DNA of 64,000 bases from Pyrinomonadaceae bacterium (lineage in GTDB: Bacteria; Acidobacteriota; Blastocatellia; Pyrinomonadales; Pyrinomonadaceae). This document shows, in pieces, positions 37,194-45,624 of the stretch. Numbering within the stretch: the first letter of the stretch is position 1; each line of letters begins with the position of its first letter. The DNA is taken from the NCBI GenBank assembly GCA_017983495.1, contig JAGOBH010000002.1, forward strand, positions 372,001 to 436,000, read 5' to 3'. The translations under genes and the position numbers were made by a program. The notes under the pieces are model-generated. The model saw nothing but the letters and a program-made list of their open reading frames with translations, did not search any database and was not told the origin of the DNA.

Positions 37194-37852
37194 CAAGCTT
37201 TTCTCTCAACCTGAAACCGACTCTATGTTTGGTTGTAATCCTTCTCGTCATTTCTCTTTCTCAAGGGCAAAGCAAACCCACGACGGAAGCGGATTACAAC
37301 GGAACGTTTAGTTATGCGGTGTCTGAAACGAATTCTGCCTATCCCGTTATATTCAAAGTGGAAGTTGAAAACTTTTCTCAAGGTAAGGTGATTCGGAAAT
37401 CCACGGAAACGGTAGAAAATCAGGCTGAACTCCATTCGCGTTCGACAACCACAATTGTCGACGGCGGAAAGACCCGCACCGTTTACGAGATTCTCATCGG
37501 CGAGCAGAACGGTTTTTGCAAAGAGGGAGACGGCCCGTGGAGAAAGTCGCAATATGTATGCTTCGGTTCGAATACGATATTTGGTCCGAGAACACCAGAA
37601 AGCGTCGAGTATAGTGTTGAAGAGAAAGTTCTAAATGGAAAGAGCGTTAAGATCTACCGCAAATATTCTATCTTCCCCGGCAAAAGTGGCAAGCAGTTTG
37701 AAGAGGAAGTCGCGACAATAGATGCGGATGGATATTTTATTAACGTTGTCGATACTTCGGGAACGTTGAATCCGAAAGTGGTCAGTCGGATACAAAAGCA
37801 AACTTGGACTATTAAGGCGAAGATCAAGCCTATCGAGGCGCCGATCAAGTAG
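37190..37852 (+). CDS. Secreted hypothetical protein
   Basis: 220 residues with a clear Sec signal peptide (KPTLCLVVILLVISLSQGQS, cleavage near residue 27). The mature part is beta-rich and polar, with two cysteines in the middle (FCKEGDGPW and YVCFGSN). I do not recognise the family. Its ATG overlaps the valS stop by four bases, so it is translated from the valS message although no functional link is expected. Followed by a short broken signal-peptide ORF and an inverted-repeat element. Confidence 0.75.
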   Translation: MTSFSLNLKPTLCLVVILLVISLSQGQSKPTTEADYNGTFSYAVSETNSAYPVIFKVEVENFSQGKVIRKSTETVENQAELHSRSTTTIVDGGKTRTVYEILIGEQNGFCKEGDGPWRKSQYVCFGSNTIFGPRTPESVEYSVEEKVLNGKSVKIYRKYSIFPGKSGKQFEEEVATIDADGYFINVVDTSGTLNPKVVSRIQKQTWTIKAKIKPIEAPIK

Positions 37853-37855
37853 GTT

Positions 37856-37918
37856 ATGAAAGTTGCTGCACTTATTCTCACGATGTTTCTGGCTGCGGTC
37901 TCGGCGGCGGCAGTCTAG
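37856..37918 (+). pseudogene. Truncated secreted-protein gene (signal peptide only)
   Basis: An ATG four bases after the previous stop opens a 20-codon frame, MKVAALILTMFLAAVSAAAV, which is a textbook signal peptide and then hits TAG at 37916. The inverted-repeat element begins 11 bp later. The simplest reading is the 5' remnant of an exported-protein gene whose body was lost where the element arrived. A chance ORF cannot be excluded, and the ribosome site is weak. Confidence 0.45.
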
Positions 37919-37928
37919 TCCGGTGGCG

Positions 37929-38102
37929 GAAACGCGAGTGTGAACGAGCGTGCCGACGTTAGGTAGATTCGAGTGGATATTTATCTTGGGCGTGAGTAGT
38001 ATAGCTTCGGATCGAGGACTTAGCGGCGTAGCACGAGAACCTTCTTTCGTTCCGAATCTGGAATAGTGGGCGGCTTGGCACGCTCGTTCACACTCGCGTT
38101 TC
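37929..38102. mobile_element. Inverted-repeat (MITE-like) element without coding capacity
   Basis: Perfect 26-bp terminal inverted repeats at 37929-37954 and 38077-38102 (core GTGTGAACGAGCGTGCC) around a 122-bp spacer. A second nested inverted repeat AGATTCG/CGAATCT lies inside (37965-37971, 38053-38059). No transposase frame is present. Size and structure fit a non-autonomous palindromic element; no clear target-site duplication was found. Confidence 0.6.
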
Positions 38103-38113
38103 TGCCGTTGATC

Positions 38114-38157
38114 AAAAAAAAAGAGCGGATCGGCCGGGGCCTTTCCGCTCTTTTTTT
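38114..38157. terminator. Bidirectional rho-independent terminator
   Basis: AAGAGCGGA (38121-38129) pairs with TCCGCTCTT (38144-38152), preceded by a run of A and followed by a run of T, so it works on both strands: for the valS unit and for the convergent lipoprotein gene. Confidence 0.9.
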
Positions 38158-38178
38158 GGTTCTTTAAGCCGGACGGGA

Positions 38179-38652
38179 CTATTTGTCGTCGTCTTTGTCG
38201 GCGTCCTTATCGTCAGCTGCGGGTGCGGCTGACGGCGGAGGTGCCGGGGCACCTTCGATGGTGATGGCTACTGACTTGCTGTCTTTCTTTTCGCCCTTGT
38301 CATCGAGGAAATCGGCCATGACGGTGTATTTGCCGCCCGGAGCGCCCGCAGGGATCGGAAGCGAATAAGCTGCTGTTCCGCTGCCCGGCAGATCGATCTT
38401 TACTTCGCTGCCTGTAACGGCCTTACCGCTGGCGTCCGTCATCCAGATCTTGGTCGTCGTTTTGTCCATGCTGCCGGTGATGACGGCATTGGCGTAAAGC
38501 GTTTCGCCGGCCTTAAAGGTGGTCGATTCGGTTTTGCCCTCTTTGTCCTTCGAGGTCTTAAAGCTGCTCATGCTCGCGGTCGAAAAGCTGCAAGCTCCCG
38601 CTGCAACTGCGACAGCCGCAATGGTCAATAAAATAGAAAGTTTCTTCTTCAC
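38179..38652 (-). CDS. Putative lipoprotein with beta-sandwich domain
   Basis: About 157 residues. GTG at 38652 is chosen because AGGAGA lies eight bases upstream; the frame is open further to 38694. The N-terminus KKKLSILLTIAAVAVAAGAC is a lipoprotein-type signal with Cys as likely first mature residue, although the lipobox (AGAC) is not ideal. The middle looks like an Ig-like beta sandwich (TLYANAVITGS, then AAYSLPIPAGAPGGKYTV). The tail is Pro/Ala then Asp/Lys-rich (DDKDADKDDDK). Function unknown. Confidence 0.7.
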   Translation of the reverse strand: MKKKLSILLTIAAVAVAAGACSFSTASMSSFKTSKDKEGKTESTTFKAGETLYANAVITGSMDKTTTKIWMTDASGKAVTGSEVKIDLPGSGTAAYSLPIPAGAPGGKYTVMADFLDDKGEKKDSKSVAITIEGAPAPPPSAAPAADDKDADKDDDK

Positions 38653-38824
38653 GTTTAGTTCTCCTGAATTAATTTTGAAAGGGATGTTTAGCACACAAAA
38701 AGTGTATTCGGCAGAGAATAGCGTGATAGATCGCGGTTGTCAAAGCATTTTAACCCAAAAGTCAGTTCTGACGATATGCGGCATCTAACGGCTTGCGGCA
38801 TTTTGCTCAAGAGTTGATAATCGA

Positions 38825-39688
38825 ATGAATATGAACTGGCTAGAAAATGGAGACTTAATGGCGGCGATCGGTGAGTTTCTCGCCGAAGACATTGGCCGCG
38901 GCGACATAACGACGCGGGCGACCGTTCCGCCGGAAACACGTGGTTTCGGACGATTTTTGGCAAAGGAATATCTCGTCCTGTGCGGCCTCGACGTGGCCGA
39001 GGCGGTGTTCTTTCACCTCGACCCGGACAATGCCGAGATCGAGACGACCTATAACGAAGGCGACGAGGTCGAAGAGGGCACGGTCTTTGCGACGCTCAAG
39101 GGTTACGCCGACGTTCTGCTCGTCGGCGAGCGGACCGCGCTCAATCTGATCCAGCGGCTTTCGGGAATTGCGACGCTGACGCGTCAGTACGTCAAGGCGA
39201 TCGAAGGCACCGGTGCACAGATCGTCGATACGCGAAAGACGACGCCGGGCCTGCGTATGCTCGAAAAATACGCGGTCACGGTCGGCGGAGGCAAGAACCA
39301 CCGCATGGGCCTGGATGACGGTGTCCTTATCAAAGACAATCATATTGCTCTGGCCGGAGGCATTACCGAGGCCGTCAATGCCGCTAAATTCAGCGTCGGG
39401 CATCTGCACAAGATCGAGGTCGAGATCAGCAACTGGGCACAATTGCGCGAGGCAATGCTCGCCGGCGCCGAGATCGTCATGCTCGACAATCAAACACCTG
39501 AAGAAGCCGCTAAGCTTGTCGGAATGGCACGCGATATCAATCCCGCCGTGCTGATCGAAGCCTCCGGCGGAATGGACCTCGATCGCGTGCGTTCGTACGC
39601 CGAGGCCGGTGTCGACCTGATCTCGGTCGGACGGCTGACACACTCGGCCCGAGCTGTCGATATATCATTCAAGATCCAGATAGCCTAA
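38825..39688 (+). CDS. nadC: Nicotinate-nucleotide pyrophosphorylase (carboxylating)
   Basis: 287 residues; quinolinate phosphoribosyltransferase of de novo NAD synthesis. It has EDIGRGDITTRATVP at the N-terminus, ALNLIQRLSGIATLT, the DTRKTTPGLR substrate loop, GGGKNHRMGLDDGVLIKDNH, and EASGGMDLDRVRSYAEAGVD with the phosphate-binding end. All expected Arg, Lys and His residues are present. It stands alone; nadA and nadB are not in the window. Confidence 0.96.
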   Translation: MNMNWLENGDLMAAIGEFLAEDIGRGDITTRATVPPETRGFGRFLAKEYLVLCGLDVAEAVFFHLDPDNAEIETTYNEGDEVEEGTVFATLKGYADVLLVGERTALNLIQRLSGIATLTRQYVKAIEGTGAQIVDTRKTTPGLRMLEKYAVTVGGGKNHRMGLDDGVLIKDNHIALAGGITEAVNAAKFSVGHLHKIEVEISNWAQLREAMLAGAEIVMLDNQTPEEAAKLVGMARDINPAVLIEASGGMDLDRVRSYAEAGVDLISVGRLTHSARAVDISFKIQIA

Positions 39689-39692
39689 AACA

Positions 39693-39720
39693 GTGGTCGG
39701 TGGTCAGTGGTCTGTGGTCG
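39693..39720 (+). repeat. Four 7-bp tandem units (GTGGTCN)
   Basis: GTGGTCG, GTGGTCA, GTGGTCT, GTGGTCG follow one another directly after nadC; a looser continuation runs to about 39740. The repeat overlaps the 3' end of the convergent CPBP gene and supplies its last codons (TTDH). Confidence 0.85.
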
Positions 39721-40651
39721 GCGATAGGGAAGTGGTCGGCGACGTCATCGACAGGAGTTCGGGGTCGGGTTTTAGGATCGGCAGGAACCAGATCGCTGCG
39801 ATGGAGACGACCAAGGCGATCGTGCAGACGATGCCGCCTTCGACGCCGTAGGTCGTTCCGGTCAGCCAATGCGGGCCAGTATCGATCTCTTTTAATAGAG
39901 GAGCTTTGACCAAGGCAGTAAGGCCGCTTACTTCGATCCCAAAGACCGCTCCCTGAGCAAAATTCCACATCAGGTGCAATCCCCATGCGAACCAGAGGTC
40001 GCGGGTCTTGAGGTACGCGACGCTGAACCAAAGCCCGGCCAGGATGGTGTTTGCGGTCGAGATGAGGCCGGCGTCCGGATTGCCAAAATGCACGGCTCCA
40101 AAAAAAACAGAAGTCAGCAATATCGCCAGCCACGCCAAACCCGAACGCGACAATGTTTGCAGGACATACCCGCGAAACAGTATTTCCTCAAACGCCGAAG
40201 CCGCCGCAAATACGACGAAGGCGGACGCAAGCGAACCGAGTATTGCGATTGTGGTATCCGACGTATTGAACTCAAATCGCATTCCGCCAAAAACGTATGC
40301 GATGAAAACAGCGATGCCCAAAGTTGCCATTCCCAACGCAAGTCCGACGGCAAAATGCTTAAGCCAGCCGCGAGTAAATGCCGCCCCGAGCGCTCGAAAG
40401 GGAAGTTTCTCAAGGAGTTTGCCGCACATCCATCCGACGAATAGTGCCGGTATCAGCGAAAGAATGGCGTTGCTAACCATAAATACCGGCGAGCCCGGAA
40501 CGGCGTCGATGGCCAGCATCCTGATCATTATCTGGCCAAGCGAGCCCAACACGATCGCGAAAAAGATGAACGCAAACAGAAATATCCCGACACGCCAACC
40601 GCTCCGCAGACGCCCCGTTTCATCGAAAAGTATTGAATTCTTATTTTCCAA
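39704..40651 (-). CDS. CPBP-family intramembrane metalloprotease
   Basis: About 315 residues with eight hydrophobic segments. The three CPBP/Abi motifs are present: EEILFRG (Glu-Glu-x3-Arg), FGAVH (Phe-x3-His) and HLMWN (His-x3-Asn). Such proteases cleave within or near membranes; some process prenylated proteins, others act in bacteriocin immunity. The frame runs upstream to 41005 over the start of the histidine kinase, so the start is most likely TTG 40651 (MENKNSILF) or close by; no strong ribosome site is seen. The substrate is unknown. Confidence 0.82.
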   Translation of the reverse strand: MENKNSILFDETGRLRSGWRVGIFLFAFIFFAIVLGSLGQIMIRMLAIDAVPGSPVFMVSNAILSLIPALFVGWMCGKLLEKLPFRALGAAFTRGWLKHFAVGLALGMATLGIAVFIAYVFGGMRFEFNTSDTTIAILGSLASAFVVFAAASAFEEILFRGYVLQTLSRSGLAWLAILLTSVFFGAVHFGNPDAGLISTANTILAGLWFSVAYLKTRDLWFAWGLHLMWNFAQGAVFGIEVSGLTALVKAPLLKEIDTGPHWLTGTTYGVEGGIVCTIALVVSIAAIWFLPILKPDPELLSMTSPTTSLSPTTDH

Positions 40652-40736
40652 GCGATTTTGATGATAGCTAATTAGCGGCCTGCGGACAATTGCGAGCCTG
40701 CTCGACAATGGTGTTGTGCTAAAATTGCCGAAAGAA

Positions 40737-42902
40737 ATGGACGAGACCAAGCCGCAGAGACCGAGGAGAAAAGTGCCGTGGATACTCGGCATCGTCGTTT
40801 TTGTCCTGCTGCTGCTGCTCGTCCTGCTCCAGTCGTCAAATCTCTGGAAAAACCTGTCGGCCGATACCGCGAGCGACACGCTACTGCTATACGCACTGTC
40901 GTCGCTTAATTTTGTCGCGTTCGTAATATTCGGGTTTATCTTTTTGCGGAGCATATTTAAGCTGCTTCGTGAACGCCGGACGCTCCAGCTCGGCGCCCGC
41001 ATCAAGACTCGTCTGCTGCTCTATTTCTTTGTCGTCAGCCTGCTGCCGATCATCGCAATGGCGGGGTTTTCATACCTTTTCATGAATCGGGCATTGGACC
41101 GCTGGTTTACTCAGATACCGGAAAATGTGGTTCGCGAAGCCCGTGAGGTGCAGAGTCAATCGGTCATGGACCGTTCGGCCCGGCTAACGGAATCGGTACG
41201 CATGCTCGCAGCTTTGATCGGCGATGCAATGCCGAACCGTGACGAACTGGCCAAGATCGCAACCGAAGGCAGGCTTGTGCATATCGAGATCGCAACATTG
41301 GAAATGCGTTCGATCACGACTTTTGAACGAGAGGTAGCACCTGAGCAGCGGGTCGAACTCGATAGCGTGCTGACACTTCTGAGGAACAGGGACTTCGCGG
41401 CGGCAATTCTACGAGACGGCCGAGGCTTTGACGCCGCGGTTGCCGATCTCAGCGGCGGCCGCCGGTTGGTGATCGTTACAGACCCGTTCGGCGAAAATAC
41501 GGTGAGCCAGATCGTTGAAAGCTCACTTACGGAATTTGACCGGCTTAAGGACAAGCAGGTTACCGTTCGCCAGGTCGGTTTGCTTACGCTCGGCGTGCTG
41601 ACGTTTCTGCTTATCTTTGCGTCCTCGTGGACCGCCTTTTACATCGCTCGCGGCCTGACCGTCCCGATCAAGGCTTTGGCCGAAGGTGCGGACGAGATCG
41701 CCCGTGGGCATCTCGGTCACCGCGTCGAGGTTTTTGCCGAGGACGAACTGGCTCTGCTTGTTTCGGCATTTAACCAGATGTCGGCAAAGCTTGCCGAAAA
41801 CTCGAACGAGTTGAACGAGCGGCAAAAGTATATCGAAACGGTCGTCGCCACTCTGCCGAACGGCGTAATTTCGTTTGACAGCGACAACCGCGTCGGTACG
41901 ATCAATCAGGCAGCGCTGAATATCTTAAAGCTGGAGAACGAAGATTTTGCGGGCGTCGGGCTCGATATGATCGTCCGTGACGAGAATCTGCCGGTCATCG
42001 GACGTCTGCTTTCGCGGGCAAAGCGTGTCGGTCACGCATCGGAACAAACAGTGCTGATGCGGGTACATACCAATGGCGAAGCTGAGGCAACATCCGATCT
42101 GCCGGTCGTCCTCACTGCCGCCGCCCTCCCCGACAATAATGGCGTCGTGCTTGTGATCGAGGACCTCTCTGAACTGATCGCCGCCCAGCGTGCGTCCGCG
42201 TGGCAAGAGGTGGCGCGTCGGATGGCACACGAGATCAAAAATCCACTTACACCGATCCAGCTGTCGGCAGAGCGCATTGCAAAACGGTGTACAGATACCG
42301 CTAACTCAGACCGGCCCGCGGCACTGGGCAGCGACGATCAGTCACGAAAGATCGTTAAAGAGGGAACCGATACCATTATTCGAGAAGTTCAGAGCCTGAA
42401 GTCGATGGTCGACGAGTTTTCGCGTTTTGCCCGCCTGCCCGACGCATGTCTGGAGATGGGAAGTGTGAACGATGCAGCCGAGCAGTCGCTGGCGGTATTC
42501 GAAGGCCGTTTTGCGGATATTGAGTTTGCGATCGAGCTGGGCGGTGACCTGCCCGAGGTGATGCTTGACCCCGAGCAGCTCAAACGCGTCTTCGTCAATC
42601 TTATCGAGAATGCCGCCGAGGCTTTTGACTCAGGGCAGACCGACAAACGGATCGCACTCAGTACGCGATACGATCCGGCCCGCGATCTGATAGTTGCCGA
42701 GGTCAGCGATAACGGTAAGGGCATTCCGCCGAGCGATCTGCAAAAGCTGTTTCAGCCCTATTTTTCGACCAAAGGGCGCGGCACCGGCCTCGGCCTGGCG
42801 ATCGTCCGCCGCATCATCAGCGAACACCACGGCAAAATAAACGCGGTGGCCAATCAACCTCGTGGAGCTAAATTCATCATCGAACTCCCTGTCGGTTCCT
42901 GA
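40737..42902 (+). CDS. NtrY-like sensor histidine kinase
   Basis: About 721 residues from ATG 40737 (GAAAG upstream). Three membrane segments at about 18-39, 52-72 and 98-118 precede a periplasmic sensor region and a fourth at about 280-305. Then HAMP (VPIKALAEGADEIARGHLG), a PAS domain (VVATLPNGVISFDSDNRVG), HisKA with phospho-acceptor His498 in MAHEIKNPLTP, and HATPase with NLIENAAEAF, DNGKGIP and GTGLGLAIV. This is the NtrY plan. Its likely partner is the sigma-54 activator at 43784, from which it is separated by a convergent lipase gene. Confidence 0.9.
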   Translation: MDETKPQRPRRKVPWILGIVVFVLLLLLVLLQSSNLWKNLSADTASDTLLLYALSSLNFVAFVIFGFIFLRSIFKLLRERRTLQLGARIKTRLLLYFFVVSLLPIIAMAGFSYLFMNRALDRWFTQIPENVVREAREVQSQSVMDRSARLTESVRMLAALIGDAMPNRDELAKIATEGRLVHIEIATLEMRSITTFEREVAPEQRVELDSVLTLLRNRDFAAAILRDGRGFDAAVADLSGGRRLVIVTDPFGENTVSQIVESSLTEFDRLKDKQVTVRQVGLLTLGVLTFLLIFASSWTAFYIARGLTVPIKALAEGADEIARGHLGHRVEVFAEDELALLVSAFNQMSAKLAENSNELNERQKYIETVVATLPNGVISFDSDNRVGTINQAALNILKLENEDFAGVGLDMIVRDENLPVIGRLLSRAKRVGHASEQTVLMRVHTNGEAEATSDLPVVLTAAALPDNNGVVLVIEDLSELIAAQRASAWQEVARRMAHEIKNPLTPIQLSAERIAKRCTDTANSDRPAALGSDDQSRKIVKEGTDTIIREVQSLKSMVDEFSRFARLPDACLEMGSVNDAAEQSLAVFEGRFADIEFAIELGGDLPEVMLDPEQLKRVFVNLIENAAEAFDSGQTDKRIALSTRYDPARDLIVAEVSDNGKGIPPSDLQKLFQPYFSTKGRGTGLGLAIVRRIISEHHGKINAVANQPRGAKFIIELPVGS

Positions 42903-43511
42903 TCAGATCTTGACCGGAAGAGGTATGGACGGGGCGACATTGGCGAGCATGTGATCGGTAAAGAATCCGAACGTACCGCCTGTCGATGGGACAGAGACGT
43001 CGGTTCCCGGATTCCGGCCAGGCGAACTGCTGACGACCTCACCGCCCTCGGCAATATAGTTTGTGATCTGCGAATTTTCTGCGAACAATGACCTCAGTGA
43101 TGCTGCCCCAACGAGTGGAGCCGGATTGATCGTGCTTGTCGGGGTCCGCAGTCTCGAAGAGCAGTATGCCGCCAGCCCTCCACCTAAAGAGTGGCCCGCA
43201 AGGTGAAGCCTGCCGCCTATCCGTGCCGATGTGGAAGTGGAAAGGGCAATTGCCTGAGAATATTGATGCGGCACGCCGCCAAGTACCTGTATAATATCCA
43301 CCGCAACGTCGAGCAAAGAATCTGTGCCCGCAAATGCCAAAACCACTTTGCTGTCCGACGAGATCAAAGCCGCTTTGAAACCGCTGATCCGCGTTGCCCA
43401 GTGCTGCGTCACTTCCCATATACTGCCACTGGAAAATTTATACCTCTCGCCTCTTCGACCGTCGTACGCGATGAAGCAGCAGCTTTTTGTTTCTTCTAGT
43501 GTTAACGGCAT
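42903..43511 (-). CDS. Lipase class 3-like alpha/beta hydrolase
   Basis: About 202 residues from ATG 43511, with AGAGGAGA upstream; the open frame extends to 43556. The nucleophile elbow is LHLAGHSLGGGLAAY, and the preceding VVLAFAGTDSLLD is the lipase-3 strand. Asp and His for the triad are probably in NPGTDVSV and FTDHM. No signal peptide, so a cytoplasmic or otherwise released esterase. It sits inside the two-component pair, convergent with the kinase (stops adjacent) and divergent from the regulator. Confidence 0.82.
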   Translation of the reverse strand: MPLTLEETKSCCFIAYDGRRGERYKFSSGSIWEVTQHWATRISGFKAALISSDSKVVLAFAGTDSLLDVAVDIIQVLGGVPHQYSQAIALSTSTSARIGGRLHLAGHSLGGGLAAYCSSRLRTPTSTINPAPLVGAASLRSLFAENSQITNYIAEGGEVVSSSPGRNPGTDVSVPSTGGTFGFFTDHMLANVAPSIPLPVKI

Positions 43512-43783
43512 TACCGATCTCCTCTGACTGGCATTATTTTCTAACAGTTTAGGCAAGTAAAAAGTTTTGTCAAAAGATGATATGACCTTGACACCGCCGT
43601 GGGTTGATCATCTCTATCTACATTGACGTTTAAGTGATCATTTTTTGCGGATGCTGATCCTAGCAGCCGGGCATTCGTGCGGAAGTGCGTACGAACCTTT
43701 GATGAATGCGAATTTCTCAAATTTCACGTAGTTTACTAAAATTAGAAAGGAATTTGGCCGAACATTATCAGCCTTCTCTAATA

Positions 43784-45133
43784 ATGGTCTATTCAGTTCT
43801 AATTGTTGACGACGAGCCCGGTATCCGCGATGCACTTCGCGGGGTGCTTGAGGACGAGGGATTTACGGTCGAGACGGCCGATTCGGGCGAAGCTTGTCTC
43901 GGGCTGGCCCGCGGGCGGCATTTTGCTTGCATCCTGCTCGACATATGGCTCGGCGACGGCATCGACGGGCTCGACACGCTGGCCGCTCTTCGTGAAGAGG
44001 GCAATGACGCCGCCGTCGTGATGATCTCCGGTCACGGCAACATCGAAACGGCGGTGCGCTCTACCAAATTGGGTGCGTTCGACTTTGTCGAAAAGCCCCT
44101 GAGCCTCGAGCGGACGGTCCTGACGGTCAAAAACGCCGTCCGCCAACGTCAGCTCGAGATAACGAACGCACAATTGCAGGAGGAACTTGCCGAGCAGTAT
44201 GTGATGGTCGGCGATTCGGTGGCGATGCGGGCTCTGCGGAAACAGATCGCGATCGTGGCGCCGTCCGACGGACGCGTGTTGATCTCGGGCGAGAGCGGCA
44301 CGGGCAAGGAACTGGTCGCACGTGCGATCCATGCTCAGTCAAAGCGCCGCAACGCTCCGTTTGTCGAGATCAATTCGGCCGCGATCCCCGAAGAGTTAGT
44401 CGAATCTGAGCTTTTCGGCCACGCCAAGGGAGCATTTTCCGGTGCGACGCGTGCCAAAAAGGGCAAGTTCGAGATCGCCGACGGGGCGACGTTATTTTTA
44501 GATGAGATCGGCGATATGTCGCCGCGGGTCCAGGCAAAGATGCTGCGCGTTCTTGAGGAACAGCGTTTTGAGCCGGTCGGCAGCAACACCCCGATATCGG
44601 TCGACGTGCGTGTGGTCTCGGCGACCAATCAACCATTGGACGGCCTGATCGAGAACGGTAACTTTCGCTCGGACCTCTTTTATCGGCTAAATGTGATCCC
44701 GTTCCAGATACCGCCGCTCCGTGAGCGCCCCGAAGACATCCCGCTGCTCGTCGAACATTTCAATCGACGGTTTTCAGCCGATTACGGCAAACACCCAAAA
44801 ACATTCACCGACGATGCGATCGCCGTCCTGCAGGCGAACGTCTGGATCGGCAACATCCGCGAGCTCAAAAATACGATCGAGCGCATCGTCATTATGTCCT
44901 CGTCAGACACGGTGACCGCCGATGACCTGCCGTCGATGGAATCCGGTAACGAGACACCCGCGATCAGCTTTCGCTTTCAGAATTTCAAAGACGCGACCGA
45001 TGCCTATCAGCGTGAGTTCATCCAGCACAAACTCGCCCAGTTCGACGGCAACGTCGCCCGCGCCGCCGAAGACATGGGCGTCGACCGCAGCCACCTCTAC
45101 CGCCGAATGCGCAACCTCGGGCTCAAGAGTTAG
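43784..45133 (+). CDS. NtrX-like sigma-54-dependent response regulator
   Basis: About 449 residues. Receiver domain with Asp53 in LLDIWLGDG, AAA+ central domain with Walker A GESGTGKE and Walker B LFLDEIGDM, and a Fis-type C-terminal helix-turn-helix (NVARAAEDMGVDRSHLYRRM). The sigma-54 contact loop reads GAFSGA rather than the usual GAFTGA. ATG 43784 is used; the frame upstream to 43706 adds a non-family tail. It probably receives phosphate from the kinase at 40737. The sigma-54 pilin promoter at 2650 is a conceivable but unproven target. Confidence 0.93.
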   Translation: MVYSVLIVDDEPGIRDALRGVLEDEGFTVETADSGEACLGLARGRHFACILLDIWLGDGIDGLDTLAALREEGNDAAVVMISGHGNIETAVRSTKLGAFDFVEKPLSLERTVLTVKNAVRQRQLEITNAQLQEELAEQYVMVGDSVAMRALRKQIAIVAPSDGRVLISGESGTGKELVARAIHAQSKRRNAPFVEINSAAIPEELVESELFGHAKGAFSGATRAKKGKFEIADGATLFLDEIGDMSPRVQAKMLRVLEEQRFEPVGSNTPISVDVRVVSATNQPLDGLIENGNFRSDLFYRLNVIPFQIPPLRERPEDIPLLVEHFNRRFSADYGKHPKTFTDDAIAVLQANVWIGNIRELKNTIERIVIMSSSDTVTADDLPSMESGNETPAISFRFQNFKDATDAYQREFIQHKLAQFDGNVARAAEDMGVDRSHLYRRMRNLGLKS

Positions 45134-45624
45134 TCTGAAGCTGCGTTAAGTAACCGACCCGTAAGCTGACGCCTTCACAGTGGCAGTGAATGTTACCTGA
45201 CAAGAATCGTTGGTTGATAATTGCTAATTGTTTTTTGTGGTTTGGCTACAAAAGTATATTTACTTGCAGAAGTTTCGTAGTCGAGAGCGAGTATTTGCCG
45301 TCGGCCGCTGTATTGCAGTCTGCGGCAGGTTGTTACAGTCTAAGTGTTGATCTTTGGGCTGTTATCGAATATGCAGGGCCTTTAGCCGTTATCGCTGGAA
45401 TCCTTTTGTACTAGGAACATTATAAATTAGATTGGCAGATTGTGACCTCAGTCACAGTATTTGCCGACACTGGGAATAGTATCAAGTCAGTACAGCAAAT
45501 ACGCTGGATCGGCGCAAATAGTTTTGCTCACGATGGTGCAGGGATCGTGCACTACTTCCGATCAAGAGAAGCAGCGTCGCATATACATTTTCGGCCATCG
45601 TAGTTAGAGGTGGAGGAGAACGTT
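45134..45624. other. Upstream region of the first giant gene
   Basis: 491 bp. It holds a perfect CRP-like palindrome at 45441-45456 and a -10-like TAGTAT at 45477-45482, then a leader of about 135 nt. A 74-codon frame at 45190-45414 has no ribosome site and unconvincing composition, and I do not call it. Confidence 0.55.
45441..45456. promoter_or_regulatory. CRP/FNR-like binding site upstream of giant gene 1
   Basis: TGTGACCTCAGTCACA matches TGTGA-N6-TCACA at all ten fixed positions. Its centre is about 40 bp before the transcription start implied by the TAGTAT at 45477-45482, the class II activator geometry. The regulator gene is not in the window. Confidence 0.65.

Larger units (their letters stand above)
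37853..38178. other. Gene-free stretch with remnant ORF, inverted-repeat element and terminator
   Basis: 326 bp that holds, in order, a 20-codon signal-peptide ORF that stops early (37856-37918), a 26-bp inverted-repeat element with 122-bp spacer (37929-38102), and a bidirectional terminator (38114-38157). Each is given separately. Confidence 0.7.

Noticed and set aside
43588..43620. TTGACA with TATCTA as promoter of the NtrX-like gene
   Set aside because: The spacer to the best -10 is about 21 bases, too long for a convincing promoter.
45190..45414. A 74-codon plus-strand frame before giant gene 1
   Set aside because: No ribosome site, no recognisable domain, unlike neighbouring genes in composition.
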